A stretch of DNA of 64,000 nucleotides from an uncultured Clostridia bacterium. GTDB lineage: Bacteria; Bacillota; Clostridia; TANB77; CAG-508. Location of the stretch: assembly GCA_948530865.1 (NCBI GenBank), contig CAOTKV010000008.1, forward strand, positions 10,727 through 74,726. The letters run 5' to 3'. Of this stretch, positions 54,289 through 61,942 are shown piece by piece (the first letter of the stretch is position 1; each line of letters starts with the position of its first letter). The translations under genes and the position numbers were made by a program. The notes under the pieces are model-generated. The model saw only the letters and a program-made list of their open reading frames with translations. It did no database searches and had not been told where the DNA came from.

Positions 54289-56142
54289 TTATTCCCATTC
54301 ACAAGTTGCTGGTGGTTTACTTGTAACATCATACATTACAAATTCTATTTTATCACCAAATCTACTTTCAATTTCTTTTACAATATTTTCTATATCTTCT
54401 TTTGAAGCTTCATTTCCTATTGATGCTGGTCTTCCAGTCATAAAATCATTTGTAACAAAAGTTCTAATTGCAACTGAATATTTTTTGGTAATTCCTATTG
54501 GTACTAATACTGCAAATGTTTGATTTGCTTTACTATTTTCTAAATTAGTAGTAACAATATTATCAACCTCACGAAGTAAATCTACAGCTTCATCACAGAT
54601 ATTCATATTAAAACAATTAATTTCGCCTTCTACATTATCTTTATTTAATATATAAGCAACTCTATTTATTGAATGAACACTATCTGTAATTTCTTTTGCT
54701 TTTGCTGTAATTAAATTCCAATCTAAATCTAATTTATTACCAACCATTACACATAAACTTCTATAACTTCTAGCATCTCCTTGTACACCAACAGAACGTA
54801 ATGGCAAAATATAAGCATTATCACCTGTACCATTTAATATATTGTTTACTTTTTCTACATCTTCATTAGAAATAACAACCTCTTCTGATTTGTTATGTCC
54901 AATTAATCTTATTGCAAGTCCTGGTCCTGGAAAAGGTTGTCTTGAAGCAATTTCTTCTGCTAACCCTAGTTTTCTTGCCACTTTTCTAACTTCGTCTTTA
55001 TGCCAATCACTATTTGTTTCAATGATTAAACCTTTTTTACGAGCTTCTCTAACAGCTGAAACATCATTATGATGTGTTTTAATTTTATGTGCAAATCCAC
55101 TTATATCAGGATTTCCACTTTCAATTAAATCTGGTCTTAAAGTTCCTTGAGCTATAAAAGTATTTTCAGGATCTAACCCTAATCTTTCAATTACATTGTT
55201 TGTAACTTTTATAAATATATCTCCAATAATAGCTCTTTTATCTTCTGGTTCTATTGTATTTACAAGTGGTCCTATTTTTCTTCCATCTACTTCAATTTCT
55301 GTATTAAAGAAATAGTCTTTTGCATTTTCTCTAATTAAATTCTTTAATCCTAAATCTTTTAAATTTTCGCAAATAACATCACTTTCATTTTTTCTCATAA
55401 ATCCTGAATCTACGTGAATTGCATAAATTTGATCAGGAGATAGAGCTTTTACAAGAAGTGCAGCAGTTACAGCAGAATCTACTCCACCACTAACCAAAAC
55501 TATAACTTTATTATCTTTAACTTTTTCTCTTATCATGTTTATTGATGTTTGAATTCTATCATCTAATGCATAAACTTCTTTATATTCAGCAATTTTTCTT
55601 AAGAAGTTTTCAAACATTATCATTCCATTTTCTGTCAAATCAACTTCTGGGTGAAATTGAAATCCATATAATTTTCTTTCATTATTTCCAATTCCAGCAA
55701 TTGCTTCTCCAGATTTTGCAATAACCTCAAAACCATTTGGTACATTTTTTACAGTATCACCATGACTCATTAAAACTTTTTGAACTTCATCTAATCCTTC
55801 AAATATTGGTGATAATGTATTTATTGTAACTTCATTTTGACCATATTCTTTTACAATATTGCTATCAACAACTCCACCAAAATAATCAGACATAAGTTGC
55901 ATTCCATAACAAATTCCTAAAACTGGTTTTCCAAGCTCAAATATTTTTTTATCAAATCCTAATCTTTGTTCTTCACCAATATTATTTGGTCCACCTGATA
56001 AAATAACAGCTTTATAATCTTTTAAGTTCTCTGCAGATACATTAATAGGAAATATTTCAGATTTTACGCCTAATTCTCTTACTCTCCTATCAATTACTTT
56101 TGTATATTGTCCTCCACAATCAAGAATAGCTAATTTTTCCAT
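54289..56142 (-). CDS. guaA: GMP synthase (glutamine-hydrolysing), long eukaryote-like form
   Basis: 617 aa from the ATG at 56142 (AGGAG six bases upstream). It converts XMP to GMP. The glutaminase domain has nucleophile Cys in GICYGMQLM and GFQFHPEVD; the ATP pyrophosphatase has VSGGVDSAVTAALL. The usual bacterial enzyme is near 515 aa. Here the C-terminal dimerisation part is about 100 residues longer and resembles the human enzyme (LPLRSVGVQGDARSY, AIRTFVTNDFMTGRPA, MYDVTSKPPATCEWE). It lies between the alanyl editing gene and rlmH. Confidence 0.95.
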   Translation of the reverse strand: MEKLAILDCGGQYTKVIDRRVRELGVKSEIFPINVSAENLKDYKAVILSGGPNNIGEEQRLGFDKKIFELGKPVLGICYGMQLMSDYFGGVVDSNIVKEYGQNEVTINTLSPIFEGLDEVQKVLMSHGDTVKNVPNGFEVIAKSGEAIAGIGNNERKLYGFQFHPEVDLTENGMIMFENFLRKIAEYKEVYALDDRIQTSINMIREKVKDNKVIVLVSGGVDSAVTAALLVKALSPDQIYAIHVDSGFMRKNESDVICENLKDLGLKNLIRENAKDYFFNTEIEVDGRKIGPLVNTIEPEDKRAIIGDIFIKVTNNVIERLGLDPENTFIAQGTLRPDLIESGNPDISGFAHKIKTHHNDVSAVREARKKGLIIETNSDWHKDEVRKVARKLGLAEEIASRQPFPGPGLAIRLIGHNKSEEVVISNEDVEKVNNILNGTGDNAYILPLRSVGVQGDARSYRSLCVMVGNKLDLDWNLITAKAKEITDSVHSINRVAYILNKDNVEGEINCFNMNICDEAVDLLREVDNIVTTNLENSKANQTFAVLVPIGITKKYSVAIRTFVTNDFMTGRPASIGNEASKEDIENIVKEIESRFGDKIEFVMYDVTSKPPATCEWE

Positions 56143-56156
56143 ATACATCTCCTTTT

Positions 56157-57293
56157 CTAAAATTTATTTATTATTTCTTTAAATTTATCTATATCATCTA
56201 ATAATTGCCCCTGTACAAGTAATTTATTTCCTCCACCTTTTACATTTATGTTTTGTTTTAATTCATCAAAAACATCTTTTAGATTTATTGTATCACTCAT
56301 CAAAATAAATTTCCCATTTGATACAACTCCTGAAATATTTGAAGCCTTTTCTTTTAACTTAGTACAATAATTTTTCACATCATTCATTTCCATGTTTTCT
56401 TTTTCTATAATAATATTTTTTTGCTTTTCAAAATTAGATATTTCATTTTCAATTAAAACATTTTTTAATTGTGATTTTTCCTTTTTTAATTTTTCTATTT
56501 CTTGTACTTGATGTAAAACTCCTGTATATACTTCATTTAATTTTAGTGATAATAATGTTGATATACTATTTATTTGATTATACATTTGAGTATAATCATT
56601 CAAAGCTTTTTCACCTGCAAGCATATAGATTCTAACACCTGATTTATATTTTTCTACTTTCAAAAGTTTTATAATTCCTATTTCACCAGTTTTATTTACA
56701 TGTATACCACAACATGCACAAATATCATATTCTGGAATTTCTACAAGCCTAACATCTTCATTTAATTCTTTTTTACTTCTATATGTTAATTTTGAAGCCT
56801 CTTCTTTAGAAAACAATTTCACTACTACATCTATGTTTTTATATATAGCTCTATTTGCTTCTTTTTCTATTTCTCTTAAATCGTTTTCTATTATTTGTAC
56901 ATTAAAATCCATTGTTACAAAATCTTTTCCTATATGAAATCCAACATTTGTACTATTAAATTTTCTACAAATAATTCCAGAAACTATATGTTCTGCTGTA
57001 TGACTTTGCATATTAGAAAATCTATCTTCAAAATTTATTTTGCACTTTACTTTTTTACCTTTTTCAATTTTTCTTTCTACAAAATGATGAGTAATATTTT
57101 CTTTTTCTTGTACATCTATTACTTTTATATCATCTATAAAACCAGTATCTGCTGGTTGTCCTCCACCTTCAGGATAAAATGCTGTTTCATTTAATATTAC
57201 TCTTATTTTTCCATTTTCTTCAATACAGTTTTCTACAACGGCTTCAAATTCATCTAAATAATTATTTTTATAATATAATGTTTCCTTTATCAT
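56157..57293 (-). CDS. alanyl-tRNA editing protein (AlaX-like, with DHHA1 domain)
   Basis: 378 aa. It hydrolyses Ser- or Gly-tRNA-Ala in trans. The AlaRS-like start (LNETAFYPEGGGQPADTGFI), the zinc histidines in MQSHTAEHIVSGII, and CACCGIHVNKTGEIGII (Cys/His ligands) are present. A coiled segment (about 240-300) leads to a DHHA1-type end with NVKGGGNKLLVQGQL. It is the long AlaX form found in Clostridia, and it opens the guaA-rlmH operon. Confidence 0.9.
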   Translation of the reverse strand: MIKETLYYKNNYLDEFEAVVENCIEENGKIRVILNETAFYPEGGGQPADTGFIDDIKVIDVQEKENITHHFVERKIEKGKKVKCKINFEDRFSNMQSHTAEHIVSGIICRKFNSTNVGFHIGKDFVTMDFNVQIIENDLREIEKEANRAIYKNIDVVVKLFSKEEASKLTYRSKKELNEDVRLVEIPEYDICACCGIHVNKTGEIGIIKLLKVEKYKSGVRIYMLAGEKALNDYTQMYNQINSISTLLSLKLNEVYTGVLHQVQEIEKLKKEKSQLKNVLIENEISNFEKQKNIIIEKENMEMNDVKNYCTKLKEKASNISGVVSNGKFILMSDTINLKDVFDELKQNINVKGGGNKLLVQGQLLDDIDKFKEIINKF

Positions 57294-57334
57294 CTTTTCA
57301 CCTCTTAATGTTTCTATTATATCATAGAAAAAGA

Positions 57335-57364
57335 AAAAAGTGGAAGCTTAACCTCCACTTTTTC
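57335..57364 (-). terminator. terminator after the pilin-like gene
   Basis: Minus strand: AAAAAGTGGAGG and CTTCCACTTTTT pair around a short loop, then a T-rich run. Confidence 0.85.
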
Positions 57365-57370
57365 TTTATA

Positions 57371-57652
57371 TTAAACTTCATTAGTTACTGTATTTGTAAT
57401 TTCAGGTTCTACTGCATTTCCCTCTACAATATTAGCATCTATTTGATTTTCTGTTTTATTCTCAACTACTGAATTTGTATATTCATTATATGCATTATCA
57501 AATACTTGTTGATTATAAACTAAATTATTTGGTTTATTTTCTTCTTCTTTTTCTCCATTTATTACTAACATTACAGATATTACTGCAAGTATTAAGAAAA
57601 GTACTATAATAAGTATTAGTGCAATTAAAGTAATTCCTTTTTCATTTCTCAT
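57371..57652 (-). CDS. small prepilin-like membrane protein (93 aa)
   Basis: It begins MRNEKGITLIALILIIVLFL. This looks like a type III/IV prepilin start (basic leader, Gly, then a hydrophobic helix), but position 5 after the Gly is not Glu. The rest is a short acidic, Asn-rich external tail with no fold signal. It may be a pseudopilin, or simply a single-span protein. No pilus genes are nearby. Flanked by terminators, so it is transcribed alone. Confidence 0.65.
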   Translation of the reverse strand: MRNEKGITLIALILIIVLFLILAVISVMLVINGEKEEENKPNNLVYNQQVFDNAYNEYTNSVVENKTENQIDANIVEGNAVEPEITNTVTNEV

Positions 57653-57817
57653 TTTTATTTTCCTCCATTATTTCTTTTGTTTTATTAGTATTATTTTACA
57701 CATATTGACATTAAAATTCAATATTTTTATTTTTTTTTATATTTCTTTTTTGTAACACGTCATTATTTCACAAATTTTATTATATAATATAGTATATTTA
57801 TTTATGGAGATGATGTT

Positions 57818-59182
57818 ATGTTTGATAAAACTATTGAAAATAGTAAAAATGAAATTATTAGTACACTTTGTGAATTAATTAAATTCCCAAGTGTATCTAA
57901 TGAATCTGGAAATTCACAATATCCTTTTGGAGAAGAATGCAATAACGTTTTAAATTACGTTTTAGAATTAGGTAACTCTATGGGATTTAAAACTAAAAAT
58001 ATTGATGGTTATTGTGGATATATAGAATTTGGTGAAGGCGAAGAATTAGTTGGAATTATTGGACATTTAGATGTTGTGCCAGCAAATATTGAAGATGGTT
58101 GGACTACTCCACCTTTTGTACCTTCTATTCGCAACAATAAATTATTTGGTAGAGGTTCAATAGATGATAAAGGACCCGTAGTATCAGCTTTATATGCAAT
58201 GAAAGCTATAAAAGATTCTATTTCTGTTTCTAAAAGAGTTAGATTAATTCTTGGATTAAATGAAGAAAAATCTTGGAAATGTATTAATTATTATAAGAAA
58301 CATGAAGAACACCCTACTATTGGTTTTAGCCCAGATGCAAACTTTCCTGGAATTTATGCTGAAAAAGGAATTATGTCTGTTAAGCTCGCAAATAATTTTG
58401 AAATTAAAGATTATACTATATTAGAAATAAACTGCAAAAATAATGCTATTAATGTTGTTCCAAAATATTGTTCAATAAAATTAAAGAAAAACTATACTGC
58501 AAATTCTAATTTAAGAGAAACTGAAAATATAAAATTAACAGAATCTGACGATACATTACTTATTGAAGCATTTGGCATATCTGCACATAGTGCTCATCCA
58601 GAACTTGGAAAAAATAGTATACAAATTTTAGTAGAATACTTAATTAATAATTTTGAATTTACAGATTCTTATTTAAAAATATTATATGAAATTGGATTAT
58701 TTGATATAGAAAGTCCTAGATTTATGAGTAATACAAAAATAGAAGATGAATCTGGTGTACTTACATCAAATGTCGCAATTTTAGAATATATCAATAATCA
58801 ATTAATTATAAGTATTAACTTAAGAATTCCTGTTACAATTTCATTAGATGACATTTTTTCAAAATATACTGATTTGAAATTTAGTTTTCCAAATTTAAAT
58901 GTAGAAAAGTTAGGAATTCAAGAACCTTTATTTGTTGAAAAAGATAACTATTTAGTTAAAACTTTGGTTGATATTTTTAATAAAAAAAACAATTCTACTT
59001 CTCTTCCAATTGCAATTGGCGGTGGAACATATGCAAGAGCATTTCCAAATTGCATCTCTTATGGTGCTACAATGCCTGGTGATAAAGATATGTGCCATCA
59101 AGTGGATGAATTTATTGAAATAGACAAACTAATTCTTTCAAGTAAAATTTATGCAGATGCAATTTATGAACTTAGTAAATAA
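57818..59182 (+). CDS. pepV: Sapep-family metallodipeptidase (PepV)
   Basis: 454 aa, M20 family. It cleaves dipeptides and some beta-Ala peptides. Metal and catalytic motifs: GIIGHLDVVPANIEDGW, LFGRGSIDDKGPVVSALYAM, LGLNEEKSWKC (usually TNEETGWKC), FSPDANFPGIYAEKG, and IGGGTYARAFPN near the end. GGAG precedes the ATG at 57818. No signal peptide, so it is cytosolic. It is divergent from its minus-strand neighbours. Confidence 0.94.
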   Translation: MFDKTIENSKNEIISTLCELIKFPSVSNESGNSQYPFGEECNNVLNYVLELGNSMGFKTKNIDGYCGYIEFGEGEELVGIIGHLDVVPANIEDGWTTPPFVPSIRNNKLFGRGSIDDKGPVVSALYAMKAIKDSISVSKRVRLILGLNEEKSWKCINYYKKHEEHPTIGFSPDANFPGIYAEKGIMSVKLANNFEIKDYTILEINCKNNAINVVPKYCSIKLKKNYTANSNLRETENIKLTESDDTLLIEAFGISAHSAHPELGKNSIQILVEYLINNFEFTDSYLKILYEIGLFDIESPRFMSNTKIEDESGVLTSNVAILEYINNQLIISINLRIPVTISLDDIFSKYTDLKFSFPNLNVEKLGIQEPLFVEKDNYLVKTLVDIFNKKNNSTSLPIAIGGGTYARAFPNCISYGATMPGDKDMCHQVDEFIEIDKLILSSKIYADAIYELSK

Positions 59183-59206
59183 AAGGGCTAAAAAGCCCTT
59201 TTTTAT
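59181..59206 (+). terminator. terminator of pepV
   Basis: AAGGGCT, AAAA, AGCCCTT followed by a T-run, overlapping the stop region. Confidence 0.92.
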
Positions 59207-59218
59207 TTTACATAATAC

Positions 59219-59247
59219 TTGCAAGAATGCCAAAAACATGCTATAAT
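59219..59247 (+). promoter_or_regulatory. promoter of small membrane protein gene A
   Basis: TTGCAA, exactly 17 bases, TATAAT, directly behind the pepV terminator. Confidence 0.88.
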
Positions 59248-59263
59248 TCATTTTATAGTTTTT

Positions 59264-59333
59264 ATGTCCCTTTGAAACTCAAAATCTTCAGAGGGAAACC
59301 TCTGAAGCAACAATTCTTTGGAGGTGTAAATTT
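59264..59333 (+). promoter_or_regulatory. structured leader A with GAAA-tetraloop hairpin
   Basis: The leader contains ATGTCCCT (59264-59271), a 9-bp hairpin CTTCAGAGG, GAAA, CCTCTGAAG (59286-59307), and the ribosome site TTGGAGGTG before the ATG. The 3' strand of the hairpin could also pair with the ribosome site. The next gene has a matching leader in which the closing pair changes in a compensatory way. Confidence 0.75.
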
Positions 59334-59696
59334 ATGAAGATGAAACACAAACGGCTTGTAAAACGTATCGTAGCAGGTATTTTTGCACTACTCATGGTTT
59401 ATGGATCATCATTTGGAAATCCATTTGTATTTCCTTTCGCCATAGGATTTGTCCTTGTACAATACCTTTCATGGCGATTATCTGATGAACCTGATTCCAT
59501 TACCAGCAGATCACTTGCACTCGATTATTCAGTTATTGCAATTATTGTAATTTCTGCAATTACTGTATTTTTATCAAAGCCAATCATTGCTTTCTTCATT
59601 TTTGTTTTTGGTATTGCTGGAGTAGTACTTTCATACAAACTCACAAAAGTAAAAACTAAAACGAAAAAAAATAAAGTAAAAAATTTCATCCTTTAA
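59334..59696 (+). CDS. 120-aa membrane protein of unknown function (gene A)
   Basis: GGAGGTG precedes the ATG. After a basic start (MKMKHKRLVKRIV), four hydrophobic helices alternate with short loops (about 12-22, 26-40, 58-76, 80-98), and a Lys/Thr-rich tail ends the protein. No family known. Codon use is GC-richer than pepV, and one arginine (KHKRLV) is CGG. It is a self-contained unit with its own promoter, structured leader and terminator. Probably acquired. Confidence 0.75.
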   Translation: MKMKHKRLVKRIVAGIFALLMVYGSSFGNPFVFPFAIGFVLVQYLSWRLSDEPDSITSRSLALDYSVIAIIVISAITVFLSKPIIAFFIFVFGIAGVVLSYKLTKVKTKTKKNKVKNFIL

Positions 59697-59706
59697 ATTG
59701 CAACTT

Positions 59707-59742
59707 AGGCAGTTATGAAATACTCTCATAACTGCCTTTTTG
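59707..59742 (+). terminator. terminator of gene A
   Basis: A perfect 12-bp stem AGGCAGTTATGA / TCATAACTGCCT followed by TTTTTG. Confidence 0.92.
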
Positions 59743-59751
59743 CTTGTAAAT

Positions 59752-59780
59752 TTGCATTTCTTTTCAAAATATGATATAAT
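59752..59780 (+). promoter_or_regulatory. promoter of small membrane protein gene B
   Basis: TTGCAT, exactly 17 bases, TATAAT. Confidence 0.88.
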
Positions 59781-59797
59781 TTACTAGTATTTAATAC

Positions 59798-59865
59798 ATG
59801 TCCCTCAGAAATCTATAAACAATTTCGGAGGGAAACCTCCGAACCAAATGAAGGAGGTAAACTCT
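59798..59865 (+). promoter_or_regulatory. structured leader B with GAAA-tetraloop hairpin
   Basis: It repeats leader A: ATGTCCCT (59798-59805), then the hairpin TTCGGAGG, GAAA, CCTCCGAA (59824-59843) and the ribosome site AAGGAGGT. Relative to leader A, one A-U pair has become G-C, a compensatory change. CCTCC in the hairpin is complementary to the GGAGG of the ribosome site. Confidence 0.77.
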
Positions 59866-60180
59866 ATGAAAAAAGTATTGAGCGTATTGTTGTTTGTGGT
59901 TGCAGTTGTTTTGGCGTTTAAGTTCCTTACCAGCGGATTTTTCCTTTGGATGGTCTTCGGCGCAGCTGTCCCGCAGGTGATTCGATATCTTTGTAAAGAA
60001 GGGGTCATCACCAAGCGCGGTGTATACCAGAACTCTTATCGGTACACAGCATACGTGATCATCGGTCTTACCGTGCTTCGTCTGATTTTCGCCCACACAA
60101 TTGGATTCAGCCTTTTGATTGGCGGACTTATTGGAGTTGCCATCTCAAGTATGGCTCTGGACGGAATCTGTAAGAAGTAA
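59866..60180 (+). CDS. 104-aa membrane protein of unknown function (gene B)
   Basis: The start is the ATG at 59866 (MKKVLSVLLFVVAVVLAF), with AAGGAGGT seven bases upstream; a start six codons earlier would overlap that site. Three or four membrane helices, with a basic loop (CKEGVITKRGVYQNSYRY) and a Gly-rich last helix. No family known. It is the GC-richest gene of the area, with CGG used for arginine in NSYRYT. It is paired with gene A by leader type and layout, but the proteins are not obviously homologous. Confidence 0.75.
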   Translation: MKKVLSVLLFVVAVVLAFKFLTSGFFLWMVFGAAVPQVIRYLCKEGVITKRGVYQNSYRYTAYVIIGLTVLRLIFAHTIGFSLLIGGLIGVAISSMALDGICKK

Positions 60181-60212
60181 GCTTTTTTCTGTACAGGAAG
60201 CTAATTTCTGCA

Positions 60213-60247
60213 AAAGAGCTGGTGTTTAGGCACCAGCTCTTTTTTCT
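60213..60247 (+). terminator. terminator of gene B
   Basis: AAGAGCTGGTG, six-base loop, CACCAGCTCTT, then TTTTTT. Confidence 0.93.
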
Positions 60248-60265
60248 ATATTCACTATATAGCAA

Positions 60266-60294
60266 AAAACCTTCACTTTATAAGTGAAGGTTTT
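60266..60294 (-). terminator. terminator of the xer recombinase gene (possibly bidirectional)
   Basis: AAAACCTTCACTT / AAGTGAAGGTTTT stem with a three-base loop; runs of T follow on both strands. It is 15 bases after the recombinase stop. Confidence 0.88.
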
Positions 60295-60308
60295 ATTATT
60301 AATCTACT

Positions 60309-61190
60309 TTAAGCTCTTGGATGGGCTTTTCTATAAATATCTTTTAGATTTTCATTTTGAAATTGCATATATACTTGTGTTGAAGATATATCTGAATGAC
60401 CAAGCATTGTTTGAATTGCTTTTAAATCTGCTCCATTTTGTAAAAGGTGTGTTGCAAATGAATGTCTTAAAACATGTGGTGTAATTTCTTTTGTGATATG
60501 AGCTTGTTCTTTATAGAACTTAACAATTTTCCAAAATCCTTGTCTTGTTAATCTTTTTCCATTTATATTAACAAATAATGCTTCAACTTTTTCATCTTTA
60601 ATTAATATTGGTCTTGCTTTTTCAACATAATCTTTTAATGCTTTTAATGAAAGTGTTCCTAAAGGTATATTTCTTGATTTAAATCCAGATTTACAAACAA
60701 CATAACTTTGCTCTATATTTACATCTGAGATATCTAATGAAATAATTTCAGTAACTCTCATTCCTGTTGCATAAGCAAATTCAAGCATTGCTTTATCTCT
60801 AATTCCTTTTAAATCAACTGTTTTTGGTTGCTCTAATAAAAGTTCAACTTCTTGTGAACTTAAAATACTAGGAACCTTTTTTTCAACTTTTGGAGATTGT
60901 ACTCCTACTGTTGGATCTTTTTTTATTTTTTTAGTTCTTAGTAAAAATTGATAGAAAGATCTAATAGTAGCTAGATTTCTAGATATAGTTGAAGTTTTTT
61001 TGTTCATAGCTTTTAAATATTCAAAATATTTATCTATATCCTCATTATCAATCTTTAAAAAATTTAAACCATTTTTGTCTATGTATTCTTGGTATTGTGT
61101 AATATCTCTTTTGTAAGATTGTAGTGTGTTTGATGATAATTTTTTATCATTCTCAAGAAACTCTAAAAAAAGTTTTATTTGTTTTTCCAT
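60309..61190 (-). CDS. xerD: tyrosine recombinase, XerC/XerD type
   Basis: 293 aa. It resolves chromosome dimers at dif. An N-terminal SAM-like core-binding domain (FLEFLENDKKLSSNTLQSYKRDITQYQEY) is followed by the catalytic domain. The catalytic residues are Arg in YATGMRVTEIISL, His-x2-Arg in HVLRHSFATHLLQNG, His in LGHSDISS and Tyr in TQVYMQF. The spoIIM-xerD neighbourhood is also found in Bacillus, which favours XerD (RipX) over XerC. Confidence 0.92.
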   Translation of the reverse strand: MEKQIKLFLEFLENDKKLSSNTLQSYKRDITQYQEYIDKNGLNFLKIDNEDIDKYFEYLKAMNKKTSTISRNLATIRSFYQFLLRTKKIKKDPTVGVQSPKVEKKVPSILSSQEVELLLEQPKTVDLKGIRDKAMLEFAYATGMRVTEIISLDISDVNIEQSYVVCKSGFKSRNIPLGTLSLKALKDYVEKARPILIKDEKVEALFVNINGKRLTRQGFWKIVKFYKEQAHITKEITPHVLRHSFATHLLQNGADLKAIQTMLGHSDISSTQVYMQFQNENLKDIYRKAHPRA

Positions 61191-61281
61191 GGTTTAACCC
61201 CTCTCCAATCTTTATAGTTTTATTAATCAATAAATTTACATAAGTAGTTATATCAAATATCTCAAAAAAAGTAAAGTCTTT

Positions 61282-61892
61282 TTAAATAATTTCTTTTAAA
61301 AAAATTAATAGATTTGTAGATATGTATACTTCAACTATACTAGATGCAATCACAAACACTATTGATATCAACATTATTACTGTATGACGTATAACTTCTT
61401 GTTTTAAATTTATACATCTAGTATAAATTCCTCTATACAATTTTATTCCGATTTTCAGAAATTATAAAAAAAGCTGGTAAAAAAATAATATTTTGAAATA
61501 AGAGTGATGCAATGGAAAAAAGTGTTCCATTTTTTATACCTAAAACTGCAATAATTGCTGAAATTGTATAACCTATTGTAAATCCTTTATATAAAATCGC
61601 AATATAAATAAATACACCGCCCTATTATTGTACAACCTAAAAACCAAATTATTAAAATAAAAGAGACATTTTGTTTTATGCTTAAAAACAAAATATCCAT
61701 TTTATTAATCGAATCTGATTCTTTAATATTTTTCACTAATTCTCCAATATATGTATTTAATTCTAATTTTTGATTTTCATTAGAATTATTTATAAGAAAA
61801 ATTCCAATTGCTATACCTATACAAAATATAATTGTAATTAATATAAAGTTTTTCTTATTTTTAATTACATATTCCAATAATATACTTTTCAT
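61282..61892 (-). CDS. spoIIM: stage II sporulation protein M, interrupted by two +1 shifts at CGG codons
   Basis: The start ATG at 61892 has GGAG eight bases upstream. The first frame gives the opening helices and FILIIWFLGCTIIG, then CGG (61618-61620) and a nearby stop. Skipping that C gives GVFIYIAILYKGFTIGYTISAIIAV... up to FFIISEN, then a second CGG (61448-61450) and a stop. Skipping that C gives GIKLYRGIYTRCINLKQEVIRH... to the stop at 61282, about 203 aa in all. This is a complete SpoIIM, a membrane protein of the engulfment machinery (SpoIID/M/P), next to xerD as in Bacillus. No other damage is seen. Confidence 0.85.
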
Positions 61893-61942
61893 CTCATACA
61901 CTCCATTTTTTTACTAATAAAGTATATTCGATAAATTTCTAA

